A stretch of DNA of 64,000 bases, taken from Megalobrama amblycephala. Taxonomy: Eukaryota > Chordata > Actinopteri > Cypriniformes > Xenocyprididae. The DNA lies in assembly GCF_018812025.1 (NCBI RefSeq), contig NC_063066.1, forward strand, positions 2,551,692 to 2,615,691, read 5' to 3'. The notes beneath the pieces were generated by a model that ran no database searches, had not been told where the DNA came from, and saw nothing but the letters and a program-made list of their open reading frames with translations. Positions 1 to 10,611 of the stretch are shown piece after piece. The translations under genes were made by a program, and so were the position numbers. The first letter of the stretch is position 1, and every line of letters begins with the position of its first letter.

Positions 1-339
1 AAATGGTGGCATGCACATGCAATACATTTATACAGACTCACACATGCTGACCTGCTACGTGACAGCACACACAGAGACATGAGAAAACGGCTGAAACTAA
101 AAGCTAAAGCGATGCATTAAAGCGTCCGTCTGCTATCTGCTGCAGGTCTCCATGCAGAAGGTCACAGCCAGTGAAATTAATACCATGTAGCTGGATTCAT
201 ATTGAAGCGATATCAGAATGTGTTACATGGTGTTATTATTGTGGTGTTGCAGGAGTCAAGCATCAGGGTGAGATTATTACAGCCAAACTGACCCTGAACT
301 TACAGCAGAACAGAAACATTTCAGAGTTTGTGATTTAGA
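1..339. other. Intergenic, nothing recognised
   Basis: No open frame, RNA gene or repeat family is recognised in this stretch. Composition is ordinary A+T-rich fish intergenic DNA. Confidence 0.5.
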
Positions 340-600
340 CCAACCTGGATTTTAAGTGCATGTGCTAAAATTTAACATCATTTGATGCAATGCACTTAAA
401 AATACCTGCATGTCATAACAGCTGTTATTAATGTGTGTAATTGCATCTATAATTACACCTTAACCTACCCACACCACCATAACTGTGCCTAACTTACCCG
501 TATCCACCTCAACATCAACACAATAAGTTGTTTTTTATGTAAGTATATAGTAGTTAAAAACTCCTAATATAAAGTGTGACCCAAACCCCTGACTAAAGTA
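340..600 (+). repeat. Diverged copy of the 26.57-kb MITE family
   Basis: The order of motifs (CCTGCATGT, TAATTACACC, CCTACCCA, ACCCGTATCCACCTCAA, GTAGTTAA, ATATAAAGTG) matches the better preserved element at 26565-26933. The left terminal repeat is degraded and the right end near 560-595 is recognisable. This is a dead, non-coding copy. Family membership comes from direct comparison within the window. Confidence 0.6.
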
Positions 601-1593
601 ATATTAAAACAGAAATGTAGCATAAATTAAAACACATGATACATTAATGATATCTCAAATCATGTCTTGTTAAAAAAAGATTTGTTATTACTTTTCTATG
701 CGATTGCATTTATGATTACTTTACAATAAGGTTCATTAGTTACTAAAAATGTTTACTAATGCAAAAGTTGTATCTGTTATAATATTTAATGTTGTTACTT
801 AATGTATTAACTAATATTAATGGGGCCTTATTGTAAATGATTTTCATTTGATGCACTGGAAAAAAAAATTATTTGATTTAACTTAAAAAATAAGTTTGAG
901 TTCATTGAAATTAAAAATTTGAGTTAATACAATGAAGGCGATTGGTTTAATCAACAGAAACTCAAAATATTATCTGAACTACATTAATTATCTAAGTTTA
1001 AAATCTTTCAACAAGACCTGCATTTGTTTTTAGATACATGTTACAAATACAATATGAGCCTCATTTACAGGTCAGTACAGTACAGTCTGCTGCCCTCTAG
1101 TGGAAGATGTCAATGTCAAAACACTTCACTCATCTGACTGGATATCATGGGCATTTATTTCTGGCCTTTCTTCTGAAGTGCCAATTGGCCATTTAAACTT
1201 GTTTGCCAATTAAACTAGTCCAGATTTCTAAGTATAGAGTACATTTGCTGTGTAAACAAAATAAAAGTGCATTCCCCAGCTGTTACTGTTTGACTACATC
1301 ACAACAGCAAGGTTGAGTCAGAGCAATGAAGAGTGATTATTAAAGCTGTAGAGGCTACAGAAACAGTCAAGATGTTGAAATCAATAGAAAACTAAACCTA
1401 TAGGTGGGAAAACTTGAGACCGAGTTTGTTTACTAGCCATGTGATACAAACAGGAATGGTAAGCACTTTCAGAATCTGGCAAGCTCTTGTCTGATTGGCT
1501 GAATCAGTGTGCAGTGGTTTTTATCAGCTGCATGGAAACAAAGTTATAGTATACGATAATAACTAAACTATTTAAAGCAAACCCACCCATAAA
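601..1593. other. A+T-rich intergenic with a MITE scrap
   Basis: No gene is seen. Bases about 718-835 (TTACAATAAGGTTCATTAG, later AATATTAATGGGGCC) resemble the family whose ends are seen at 17913-18080 and 26328-27195. The remainder has no recognised element. Confidence 0.4.
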
Positions 1594-2118
1594 TAGCTGT
1601 GTTTCCATTTCAGATTTGCACAAGACTTTTGTGATATTTAAAATATCGCTAAAAAACGACTGCCAAATGACAGCATTTCCATTAACCGATGTTATGCAAC
1701 TAAAAGGTTGCGATAAGTCATTCCAAAAATTACGGCAATGGATATTGTAAGGTTTACGTATTTTGACCTGTAAATGTGAAAAAAACGTTTCCGTTGAAGT
1801 TTTGTGAAAAATTCCTTTTTCGAATTGCCTGAAAAACCACCTCATGCTTTTATGCAATTTATAGGAGTTTTTGCGAAATTGACGTGTTTCCATTGGAAAA
1901 TTTGCATTTTCAATTTGCATTTTCAATTCGCAATTTCAATTTTCAATTCGCAAAATTCCATTTTCAATTCGCAATTTCAATTTTCAATTCGCAAAATTCC
2001 ATTTTCAATTCGCAAAATTCCATTTTCAATTCGCAATTTCAATTTTCAATTCGCAAAATTCCATTTTCAATTCGCAATTTCAATTTGCGCAATTTAAAGG
2101 GCAATGGAAATGTAGCTA
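1594..2118. mobile_element. MITE-like element with internal minisatellite
   Basis: The ends are imperfect inverted repeats: TAGCTGTGTTTCCATT at 1594 and the reverse complement of TAGCTACATTTCCATT ending at 2118. The element is non-coding and about 525 bp long. Its right half has been taken over by a tandem array (1905-2095). The short open frames across it on both strands come from the array. The superfamily is not assigned because no target duplication is clear. Confidence 0.55.
1905..2095 (+). repeat. Minisatellite of TTCAATTCGCAA units
   Basis: The units alternate between TTTTCAATTCGCAATTTCAA and TTTTCAATTCGCAAAATTCC, giving roughly 20-22-bp steps and about nine copies. They use the same TTTTC/GCAAAATT vocabulary as the surrounding MITE, so the array probably grew out of its subterminal sequence. 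Confidence 0.8.
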
Positions 2119-3419
2119 ATGACAAAATGAACTGTGATTGGTCACTTTACATGTCCGTCAAATATTCTCTTCTAGTCTAAATGGGCGTTTCTTGACCAAA
2201 CTGTGAAGTGGACTAGAGTTTATGCTGATAGTTGATAGTTTTGCCATAGCATGTCTAATTTATCTACTTTCAAAGACCTCATGGCATCTATGGTAAATAT
2301 AATCATGACAATAGTTTTATTTTTGTAAAGCTGCTGATCAGAATTATTTAACGTTCGGTTTAATTGAAAATCAAATCTTGTTGCTCATCGTAAGGTCGGT
2401 GGCAGCCTTCGTCATGCCTGGTAATCCGAGCGGTCGTTAGTGTGCCGTAATCAGAGCTAATCATGCAATAATGATGCCTGCCTGGAACAGAGGGAATTCC
2501 TATCAATTAGGACACACACCGGGGCCCTGCTGAAATGTGAAGGGCCAGATTCATTAGCTGACTGTCACAGCAGACAGACTCACATATTCATGGATCTCTG
2601 GGATCACTGGGATGAAGACGACAGAAGCTGATTTGCTGTTTAAAACAACAAACATCCTTAGGAAGGGGGTGGAGTCTGCTAATATAAAAATATTAAATAA
2701 GAATTGCTTCGAATTGAAAATATGCACAGAAAATGTGTGCCAGAACACTTCCAGAAGTTTCACTTTTATGGGAGTCTTTAAAGAGGATCTGCTTTTCTTC
2801 ATGTTCATCTGTCTTTAGTGTGTAATGTTGCTGTTTGATCATGAAAAAGCTCTACAAAGTTGCAGTTCTTCTCTATATCAGTGTCAGTGTTTCTGAACTG
2901 CCTGAAATTGTAGTCTTGAGTTTTCTTCACAATATTTCTCATTTAAATAATTAATGCGCAGAATAAAGGGGCGGGGCCTGGTTGAGTTGCAGCTCCTGGT
3001 GGTTATGGTAAGGGGTGGGACACACTGCTCCAGCCGACCAATCAGAGCACATTGTGCTTTTCAGAAGGCGGGGCTTCATAGAGACAGGAACTAAACAGAA
3101 TGTTACTGACAGACTGGGAAGAGAGGAGCTGCAACAATGGAGAATATGAGGAAAATAATCAACATTCAAGCAGGAAAACCTGTTCTAGTAGAGCCCAAAT
3201 ACAACATCAAGGCTTTGTAAGAGGCCATCTCTTTAAAAGGCATTATGTTTTTTTTTTAGTATTGGTTGTTTCTCTTAAAACTATTTGGAGAAATGAAAAA
3301 GCCACTTATTGAGATAATTCTTAACATACAGTAAGAGAAGCGCTTTAATATTACTGTTGATATCACCACAGACCATTCACTTTTTGAAGAATTTGATGAA
3401 AAATGTTTCATATCCTATA
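2119..3419. other. Unique-looking intergenic, possible conserved block
   Basis: No gene is supported. Bases about 2390-2590 are less A+T-rich and contain closely packed motifs (CTAATCATGCAATAATGATG, CTATCAATTAGGAC, TCATTAGCTGACTG) of the kind seen in conserved vertebrate enhancers. Bases 2965-3085 contain GGGGCGGGGCC and CCAATCAGAGCA, which are also common in fish MITEs. No function is assigned. Confidence 0.3.
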
Positions 3420-4262
3420 TAATTTTGTCCAGGCTGTCATACAAATGAATTATGAACGCATGCAAAAACAAAAGAGAACCAACTAAATATTACTAACTGA
3501 TTATGTTGTAAAGTCGATGCTTTAAAAAAAAAATAAAAAAATACAACCACAATAAAATAAAACCTGTAGCTGTCGTTTGCCTTTTTTTCTAATAATTTTG
3601 TAAAAAGTAATACGCTATATCTACTCAATAAAATGTTTTGCAACAGATTACAAGCAATATATTATTAATTAAATACAACAAATAGAATTGAGTTAGAATG
3701 AATCAAATTAATTCCTTAAATGTCAACCATTTAAAACGAGTAAAATTTAAACAAAAATATCTGAATAACAAACTGACGTCAAAGATTAATTAAGAAATCT
3801 TTATTTTTTATTGCCAACATTGAAGACACCTGATGATAACAAGCAGAATCACTGAAGGAAAGAGAAACACAAGAATTAACAGAGGTTTAGATGTTGATGT
3901 TGATTTTATTGAACATGTTTGGTCACCATTATGGTGATCGGTGTTTTATTTAGTTGTGCAGTTTGACTCTATCCTTTTTATGTCAGTTTGTGGTTTTTGT
4001 AATGGTGTTTGCTAATTAAATGGTTGACTTTTAAGGAACTAATTTGATTAATTCTAACTCAATTCTTATATGTTGAATTTAATTAATAATATTGCTTGTA
4101 ATCTTGCAATAAAATTTTATTGAGTAGATATAGAGAGTATTACCTTTTACAGTAGCCAAGTTTAGAGTTTTGTTCTTTCCTTTAGATTTAAAATATTTAA
4201 AAAAATATAAAATATTTTCCTCATATTTTGATGGTTTAATCAAATTTGTAGGGTCATTAAAA
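3420..4262 (+). repeat. Old dispersed repeat, interrupted copy
   Basis: The outer parts (3425-3598 and 4152-4262) match 60780-61055 in order: GCTGTCATACAAA, AACTGATTAT, AAACCTGTAGCTGT, CCAAGTTTAG, TTTTCCTCATATTTTGATGG. The copy is split by the element at 3599-4151. The copy near 60.95 kb lacks that insert and so serves as a paralogous empty site. Confidence 0.7.
3599..4151. mobile_element. MITE with ~130-bp inverted repeats
   Basis: The left end TGTAAAAAGTAATACGCTAT and the reverse complement of the right end (TGTAAAAGGTAATACTCTCT) agree. The match continues inward through ATATCTACTCAATAAAAT, TTACAAGCAATAT and GAATTGAGTTAGAAT, giving arms of about 130 bp. The centre (CAAGCAGAATCACTGAAG, AGAGAAACACAAGAA) is shared with the foldback family at 42981-43319 and with 19861-20110. 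The element is non-coding. Confidence 0.75.
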
Positions 4263-4264
4263 AC

Positions 4265-4434
4265 AAAATCCCCTCATCATTGTATGCTGATTTTTTGGAA
4301 ACCGTGACATTTTATTTTCCAGGATTCTTTGATGAATAGAAAGTTCAAAAGAACAGCATTTATTTGAAACAACAACATTCTAAATGTCTTCCCTGTCAAT
4401 TTTGAACAGTTTAATCCTTCCTTGCTGAATAAAA

Positions 4435-4468
<34 letters not shown>

Positions 4469-4500
4469 CTGACCCCAAACTTTTGAATGGAGTTCATCTT
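4265..4500. repeat. Dispersed repeat fragment
   Basis: The fragment contains ATTCTTTGATGAATAGAAAG, and its right end CCCCAAACTTTTGAATGG has an inverse match GAGTTTGGGGTCAG near 8610. It therefore belongs to the same family as 8580-10082. From memory this is one of the commonest non-coding repeats of cyprinid genomes; the class is not assigned. Confidence 0.6.
4436..4467. repeat. (TA)n microsatellite
   Basis: An uninterrupted run of about 16 TA dinucleotides lies inside the dispersed repeat. Confidence 0.95.
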
Positions 4501-4639
4501 GAATGTGTGACTCTCTTCTGAAACGAGGGAACTAAGAGGAACGACTGAGATTTTCAAGAGATCTCATTAGTGACTTTCCTATATTCTGTATCTTCTAGTT
4601 TGTCACTATTAAACCGCTGCAAACACACGCACAAGTCCC

Positions 4640-5235
4640 AAACAAGCATCGAAGGCACACAAAGAGATACGCAGTGTGGCGGTCTCCGGCATGTGCAATC
4701 CCTCACGCAGCGCCGGCCCGTGCCATAGCTCTTTCGTGAATCACTGATCCCGTGTGTTCCAGTGGCCCGGCACCGCTGGTCCCCCTGCCAGTAGATACAG
4801 GCTATTTAAATGCTCCATTGGAGAGAGATTAAAGTTTATGCAAGGTCACTGGGGATGTGATAATTATAATCACAGGTTTTTGGCTCTGCAATGACAGCCA
4901 TTTGTTATTTTCACTTGAGTAATTCCCGCAGCCCGAGGATGTTGACAAGCGTGCACTGATTTAGTGGCCTGCAGTCCCCTCTTCCCTCCGGAGCCCCCCT
5001 ACACGCCGCCCACCCCTCCGCCACCAGCCCGCGCTCAACCAGACCAGAGCCAGAGACTGACACTCCCTCTGGGACCGCGGCGGCGTTCGGCCTCCCGCCC
5101 CGGACCGGGGCAGCACAGGGGTGCGACTGCTTCACCATCGACTGGAAGAGCACTAGATCTAAAGTCCCAAATATGGCGTATTACATTTGTTTGTCAGTCA
5201 CTAATATCAACCGACTCTTTTGACTTGCAGTAAGT
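4640..5235. other. Possible conserved noncoding block, G+C-rich patch
   Basis: No coding exon is supported. Bases 4790-4920 (CTATTTAAATGCTCCATTGG, GTTTATGCAAGGTCA, GATAATTATAATCACAG) look like an enhancer-type conserved block, while 4975-5130 is unusually C+G-rich for this window. An 89-codon frame here is proline-rich and low-complexity and has no family resemblance. This is a judgement from appearance. Confidence 0.3.
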
Positions 5236-5237
5236 CG

Positions 5238-5345
5238 CCGCCGTTATTTATACAGCGCTTTACACAATACAGATTGTTTCAAAGCAGCTTCATGATAATA
5301 AACAGGAAAATAACAGAATCTTCATCATTGAATGCAAACTTCATC
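5238..5345 (-). mobile_element. L2-type LINE 3' end fragment
   Basis: TTATTTATACAGCGCTTTAC followed by GATTGTTTCAAAGCAGCTT is the reverse complement of the L2 3' terminal pattern (AAGCTGCTTTGAAAC...AAAGCGCT...AAATAA). The same pattern occurs at 29172-29225 and, in the forward sense, at 30100-30150. Only the last ~100 bp are present, as expected for a severely 5'-truncated LINE insertion. Confidence 0.7.
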
Positions 5346-5519
5346 AAATACTGTAGTGGCTAAAAGTGATGTCCAGATGACCCAAAATGTGAGGAAAAAT
5401 AAAACACTAAACTTGCTTAAGGTATTTATCTGAAAATAAATATTTGTCAAAAAAGGCAAAACAAACGCACAGAAAAAAGAAAGCAGACAGAAAAAAGCAC
5501 AAATTGACTACAGCATAAT

Positions 5520-6420
5520 CAATTATTAATATTTGGTTGTATCTCTCTCTTGTTTCATAAATAAAACATTAACTTCCAGCACAACTACACAATGCTTACA
5601 AAATTGTCATAAATTTTAAATGCTTTAGAGTACAGATTTCATTTTTGGTCTTTTCTCAGAAAAGATGTTTTACTTTAAAACTTTTTTTTTCTGCAAGAAA
5701 ATCAAAGCCATACATCTAAACAGGTTGTGTTCCAAATTTGAGCTTGATATCTCAAAAATTGAGCTTTTGGTAAGATGTTGTTTGGCCGCAGTACCAAGAG
5801 TTTTCACTAGATGAAATTAATCTCTATTAATTTCCAATGCGCTCATTTTTGACCATGAGGAGCATAAGTGTGAATATTTTTCAGGTGCATTTAACCTTTT
5901 GAATCATGTCCATGACAGCCTGGCCAAAAATGATATCTGCACAATTTTGCATGTTTCAATGCGATATTATCACAAATAAAACATTAACTCCCAGCACAAC
6001 TACACAATGCTTACAAAATTGTCATACATTTTGAATGCTTTAGAGCACAGATTTAATTTTTGGTCTCTTTTCAAAGATGTTTTACTTTAAAACTGCAAGA
6101 AAATAAACAAGTTGTGTTCCAAATTTGAGCTTGATATCTCAAAAATTGAGCTTTTGGTAAGATTTTGTTTGGCCGCAGTGCCAAGAGTTTTCACTAGATG
6201 AAATTCATCTCCATTAATTTCCAATGCACTCATTTTTGACCACGAGGAGCATAAGTGTGAATATTTTTTCAGGAGCATTTAACCTTTCTGAATCACGTCC
6301 ATGATGCCTGGCCAAAAATAATATCTGCACAATTTGGCATGTTTCAATGCGATATTATCACAAATAAAACATGGACTCCCAGCACAACTACACAATGCTT
6401 ACAAAATCTTTAATATTTAA
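5520..6420. repeat. Tandemly triplicated ~400-bp repeat
   Basis: Two nearly complete units (about 5560-5966 and 5967-6362) and the start of a third (6363-6420) each begin ACAAATAAAACAT..CTCCCAGCACAACTA. They continue through GAGCTTGATATCTCAAAAAT and TTTTCACTAGATGAAATT. The internal part of the TTAA-flanked element at 6946-7622 is the same sequence, so the array is probably a tandem amplification of that family. No coding capacity. Confidence 0.8.
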
Positions 6421-6647
6421 ATAAAGGTTGAAAATGTAAATTTTCCTGGCTGGATATCACTAAAGCAGCTCTAAACGACAACAGAGTCACTATTCAGCTC
6501 AAGTCAGTTCAGTGATGTTGTCAAACGATAGTCAATGCAGTCAAATTGATAATATAACTGAATATTAAGTGTCTTTTAAATAAACACCTGTACCTAACAT
6601 GTAGCCAGATAAACATATACAGCAGAAATGTGCTGAACAGCATCCGG

Positions 6648-6941
6648 AAAGAACGATAACTATATCAGCGTCCACACCAGAGGATGATATTGTTTTGTTT
6701 ATTATAAACGCTGCAGTATTGTCTTCTGTCACTTTAAATGCTCAAACTCTTTATAGCAGGATGGATTCTGATTGGCTGTCAATGTTTTTATCCTTCATCA
6801 GCTGGAAAAAAAAACATCCTTCTGAAAGTGATTCATTCCTCTGTGCCGCTATTGTTATATTTGTGCTATTCTTTTTGTTTAGAACAATTTTTATATTTTT
6901 ATATTTATCGTTATAGTTATCGTTCTTGGTGTGAACGGGTC
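6648..6941. mobile_element. MITE-like element (AGAACGATAACTAT ends)
   Basis: The left end AGAACGATAACTATATCAGC and the right end TTATAGTTATCGTTCTTGG are inverted repeats. The element abuts the next one at 6946. Two overlapping short frames inside it have no family resemblance. Bases 20110-20205 carry a related fragment (CTGAAAGTGATTCC...GTTATCGTTATAGT). Confidence 0.55.
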
Positions 6942-6945
6942 TTAA

Positions 6946-7622
6946 CCCTCTGGTGCTCTTTGCATGTCAGTCAAAAATGACTTTCAGTGAAATTTATGTA
7001 GTATATTTTAGTTCAATGATATTTTTTATTTTATATTTTGAATTTTTAGGGCATTTTATGGTGGTAAATTATATTTACGATGTAGTTATAATCCATTTAT
7101 TCACTTTTTGAGCATATAGACCTGAAATTTCCAACTTAAACTGTCATACATGTTGAATGCTTTAGAGCACAGATTTAATTTTGATTTCTTTTTTTAAAAG
7201 ACACTTGGCAAATTATAGTAGTCGACATTTGAAGTGGTTCATTAAATTTGTCCTAAGAAGAAAGTTTTAGGACAACTTTGATGAAAGGTTTTGGTCCACT
7301 TCAAATGTTGAATACTGTATATGAAATATATATTTTAAAAAACACATTTTACTCTAAAACTGCAAGACAATCAAAGCCATACATATAAACAAGCTGTGTT
7401 CCAAATTTGAGCTTGATATCTCAAAAATTGAGCTTTCAGTAAGATTTTGTTTGGCCGCAGTACCAAAAGTTTTCACTAGATGAAATTAGTCTCCATTCAT
7501 TTCCAATGCACTCAATTTTGACCATGAGGAGCACAAGTGTGAATACTTGTTTCAGAACCATTTAACCTTTTTGAACCTTTTTCAAAACGTAATTTTTTTC
7601 TGTCAAAAATGACCGAAGAGGG
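6946..7622. mobile_element. piggyBac-like MITE with TTAA target site
   Basis: TTAA lies at 6942-6945 and again at 7623-7626. The enclosed element begins CCCTCTGGTGC and ends GACCGAAGAGGG, an inverted terminal pair. TTAA duplication with a CCC-starting terminus is the piggyBac signature. At 677 bp the element has no transposase frame and is non-autonomous. Its right half contains the same GAGCTTGATATCTCAAAAAT block as the array at 5520-6420. Confidence 0.6.
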
Positions 7623-7626
7623 TTAA

Positions 7627-8579
7627 ATAACACAGTATATGCAGTACAGTCAGGCCAGGCGAACAAATTCCCACCACATTTACCACTTACTCTCAGCCTA
7701 ATTGCAGAGCCACTGTAGCATATTTCCCAGTCAACAAATGGAGGACGACCTATTTGCCATCCAGCAGAAAGAAAAAGCGTGAGAGAGTCGAAGAAGAAGA
7801 AGAAAAAAAACCCTCATTAAGCATTCCACTCCAATGGCCTTAATCCCAATTGGATTTGTGAGAAATCTGAAGGCAATGCAATTGTGCAATTTGCACACAA
7901 AGTGGTCTGAATTGATCTAAAATAAACCCTCAACTTTAAATGTGCAAAAAAGACTAGCAGATAATTACATCATTTAGGAAATTGATCGGCCAGGAGTCAA
8001 TGCACGAGCTTTCGGAAACTGAAGATAAATGGCAACAGTGGCCGTTTTAAGGCAGCCATTGACGTTGACGATGACCAAAAAGAGATTAAATATTTCAAAC
8101 GGCACAAGAAAGGTGAGGACGAAAATCAAAGCGCTTCGGGGGGACAATGGAAGACAGAATTAGGGCCAACAAAAGATTTCATTAAGCCAAACAAGGCTTA
8201 ACTACAAAATCAATATGTCATAATTAAAGCTAGAGCCATGCCTTTAGAGCAGAGAAAGAGAAGAGTTAAAAGGGACTTATTTGGCCTAAATGATGGCCAG
8301 GGTTATTAAGATCAGACGATAAAAGTATTTCCTGCACAAAAGACACTACTTAATACATACTATATATTTTCTTTCCAGCTCCTTTGAGGCTGGGCCTTCC
8401 TTTCAGAGTATCTCAAAGAAATTGCGGCTGATATATCTGCGAATGCCAAACAAGCGAAGGATTAAAACAAACCCCTCGTACTTAAGACAATAAGTGCTTC
8501 AATTAGCCATCAACAGCCATTACATTCTGTTATGAGAGTGAAAGCAAGGCTACGTTTTCTGATGTGCCAAAGTCACATG
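7627..8579. other. Unique-looking intergenic, possible regulatory block
   Basis: No open frame, RNA or repeat family is recognised. Segments such as 7830-7990 (GGCCTTAATCCCAATTGGAT, GCAATTGTGCAATTTGCACA) have the motif density of conserved enhancers. This is not demonstrable without alignment. Confidence 0.3.
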
Positions 8580-8853
8580 CCCTAACTTTAATACACATTA
8601 CAGATCAAGAGTTTGGGGTCAGGAAGATTTTATAAAATGATCAAAAGTGCATTTAAAATGCTGTTTTTTGAGCTTTCTATTCATCAAAGAATCCTTAAAA
8701 TAAAATATAACATTGATAATTATCAAAAAATGTTTCTTGAGTATCAAATCATCATATCAGAATGATTTCTGAAGGATCATGTGACACTGAAGACTGGAGT
8801 AATGATGCTGAAAATTCAGATTTGATCATAGAAATAAATTACACTTTACTATA

Positions 8854-9986
8854 CATCGATCAGGTATAACATTATGACCACCTTCCTAATATTGTGTTGC
8901 TGCCAAAACAGCCCTGACCCGTCAAGGCATGGACTCCTCTAGACCCCTGAAGGTGTGCATCTGTAGATGTTAGCAGCAGATCCTTTAAGTCCTGTAAGTT
9001 GCGAGGTGGAGCCTCCATGGATCGGACTTGTTTGTTCAGCACATCCCACAGATGCTCCATTGGATTGAGATCTGGGGAATCTGGAGGTCAAGTCAACACC
9101 TCAAACTCGTTATTGTGCTCCTCAAGCCATTCCTGAACCATTTTTGCTTTGTGTCAGGAGCATTATCCTGCTGAAAGAGGCCACAGCCACCAGAGAATAC
9201 TGTTTCCATGAAAGGGTGTACATGGTCTGAACAATGCTTAGGTAGGTGGTACGTGTCAAAGTAACATCCTCATGGATGGCAGGACCCAAGGTTTCCCAGC
9301 AGAACATTGCCCAGAGCATCACACTGCCTCCGCCGGCTTGCCTTCTTCCCATAGTGCATCCTGGTGCCATGTGTTCCCCAGGTAAGCTATGCACACGCAC
9401 CCGGCCATCCACGTGATGTAAAAGAAAACGTGATTCATCAGACCAGGCCACCTTCTTCCATTGCTCTTTGGTCCAGTTCTGATGCTCACGTGTCCACTGT
9501 TGGCTCTTTTGGTGGTGGACAGGGTTCAGCATGGTCACCCTGACTGGTCTGCAGCTATGCAGCTCCATACGAGTGTATTCTGACACCTTTCTATCAGAAC
9601 CAGCATTAACTTCTTGAGCAGTTTGAGCTACAGAAGCTCGTCTGTTGGATCGGACCACGGGCCAGCCTTCAATAAGCCTCGGCCGCCCATGACCCTGTCT
9701 CTGGTTCACGACTGTTCCTTCCTTGGAGCACTTTTGATAGATACTGACCACTGCAGACCGGGAACACCCCACAAGAGCTGCAGTTTTGGAGATGCTCTGA
9801 TCCAGTCGTCTAGACATCACAATTTGGTCCTTGTCAAACTCGCTCAAATCCTTACGCTTCTGCTTCTAACACATCAACTTTGAGGACAAAATGTTCACTT
9901 GCTGCCTAATATATCCACCCACTAATGAAGAGATGATCAGTGTTATTCACTTCTGTCAGTGGTCATAATGTTATGCCTGATTGGTG
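8854..9986 (-). mobile_element. Tc1/mariner-like transposon, degenerate
   Basis: The terminal inverted repeats of about 28 bp are CATCGATCAGGTATAACATT at the left and the reverse complement of CACCAATCAGGCATAACATT at the right. They are flanked by the TA dinucleotides (8852-8853 and 9987-9988) expected for Tc1 target duplication. Element length is about 1.13 kb, with one transposase pseudogene on the minus strand. Confidence 0.85.
8872..9847 (-). pseudogene. Tc1-like transposase pseudogene
   Basis: The N-terminal 240 codons (from 9847 down) read as a Tc1 transposase. They contain a helix-turn-helix DNA-binding region (SKTAALVGCSRSAVVSIYQK), a GHGRPRL hook-like motif, and the first catalytic aspartate in WSDESRF. 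The catalytic core would cut and join DNA at TA sites in the nucleus. The frame is broken: near 9216-9222 the reading shifts, so the QQDNAP segment with the second aspartate is visible only in another frame. A TGA precedes PPDSPDLNP near 9088. The third acidic residue (MEHLWDVLNKQ, about 9060-9028) sits in a separate frame of 62 codons. No functional enzyme can be made. Comparison is from memory of the DD34E family. Confidence 0.85.
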
Positions 9987-10089
9987 TATATTCACATGGA
10001 AAACAGCTCTTTTAAATTGTAATAATATTTCATAATATTACAGTTTTTACTGTATTTTTGATCAAATAAATGCTCAAAAACAAAAAAAT

Positions 10090-10611
10090 TAGGGCTGTAA
10101 AAGTTAACGTGTTAATGCATGCGATTCATTCAAAATCCTTATTGTGTCAAAATAATTCAACGCAAATAAATTACTAAGCATGCAAAATTGCGTCATTAAC
10201 ATGATTTACGTCACACAGTTACAGTTAGATGATTTTAGCATTATATTGATGCGCAAATGTCCTGTTCGGTGTTGCAACTTAACTTGTCTAAAATGTAAAC
10301 AAGCTCTTTGCTTTTGGACTGAAGATTTTTCAGTTTTTTTGTTCATGGCTGCTTTGGTGTGCATGCATGGACTCCTTATATCATTTGGTTATAGGTGTCT
10401 TTTTAGAGTTTTTTGAAAAGACACCTAAATTTACCTTGAAAAAAGCTTGCAGAAAATACAGTTTTGTGAGAATCTCTCTTCAATCTGATTGCAATGGTTA
10501 CAAAATAAACAAGATAAATTGTGCATGCTTAATTTCACGATGAGTATGCGATTAATCGTGCAAAAGGGTGCGATTAATCACGATTAAAATTTTAATTTAT
10601 TGACAGTCCTA
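10090..10611. mobile_element. Non-autonomous DNA transposon (TAGGGCTGT ends)
   Basis: The left end TAGGGCTGTAAAAGTTAAC matches the reverse complement of the right end (TAGGACTGTCAATAAATTAA). Subterminal GCGATTAATCG-type palindromes at 10545-10590 are typical of this widely spread fish MITE type. A 78-codon frame inside has no family resemblance. Superfamily assignment is uncertain. Confidence 0.55.

Larger units (their letters stand above)
8580..10082. repeat. Dispersed repeat split by a Tc1 insertion
   Basis: The left part 8600-8851 (GAGTTTGGGGTCAG, TCTGAAGGATCATGTGACAC, GAAAATTCAGATTTG) and the right part 9989-10080 (TGTAATAATATTTCATAATA, TTTTTGATCAAATAAATGC) are consecutive pieces of one common cyprinid repeat. 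The Tc1-like element at 8854-9986 separates them. This shows the Tc1 is the younger of the two. Confidence 0.65.

Noticed and set aside
1504..2180. Overlapping 97-140-codon frames on both strands
   Set aside because: They cover a MITE and its minisatellite and have repeat-derived composition.
2960..3085. GC boxes and CCAAT, possible promoter
   Set aside because: GGGGCGGGGCC and CCAATCAGAGCA also occur in fish MITEs, and no transcript-like downstream frame is present.
4964..5233. Proline-rich 89-codon frame in a C+G-rich patch, possible exon
   Set aside because: Low complexity, an overlapping antisense frame of similar length, no splice or family evidence.
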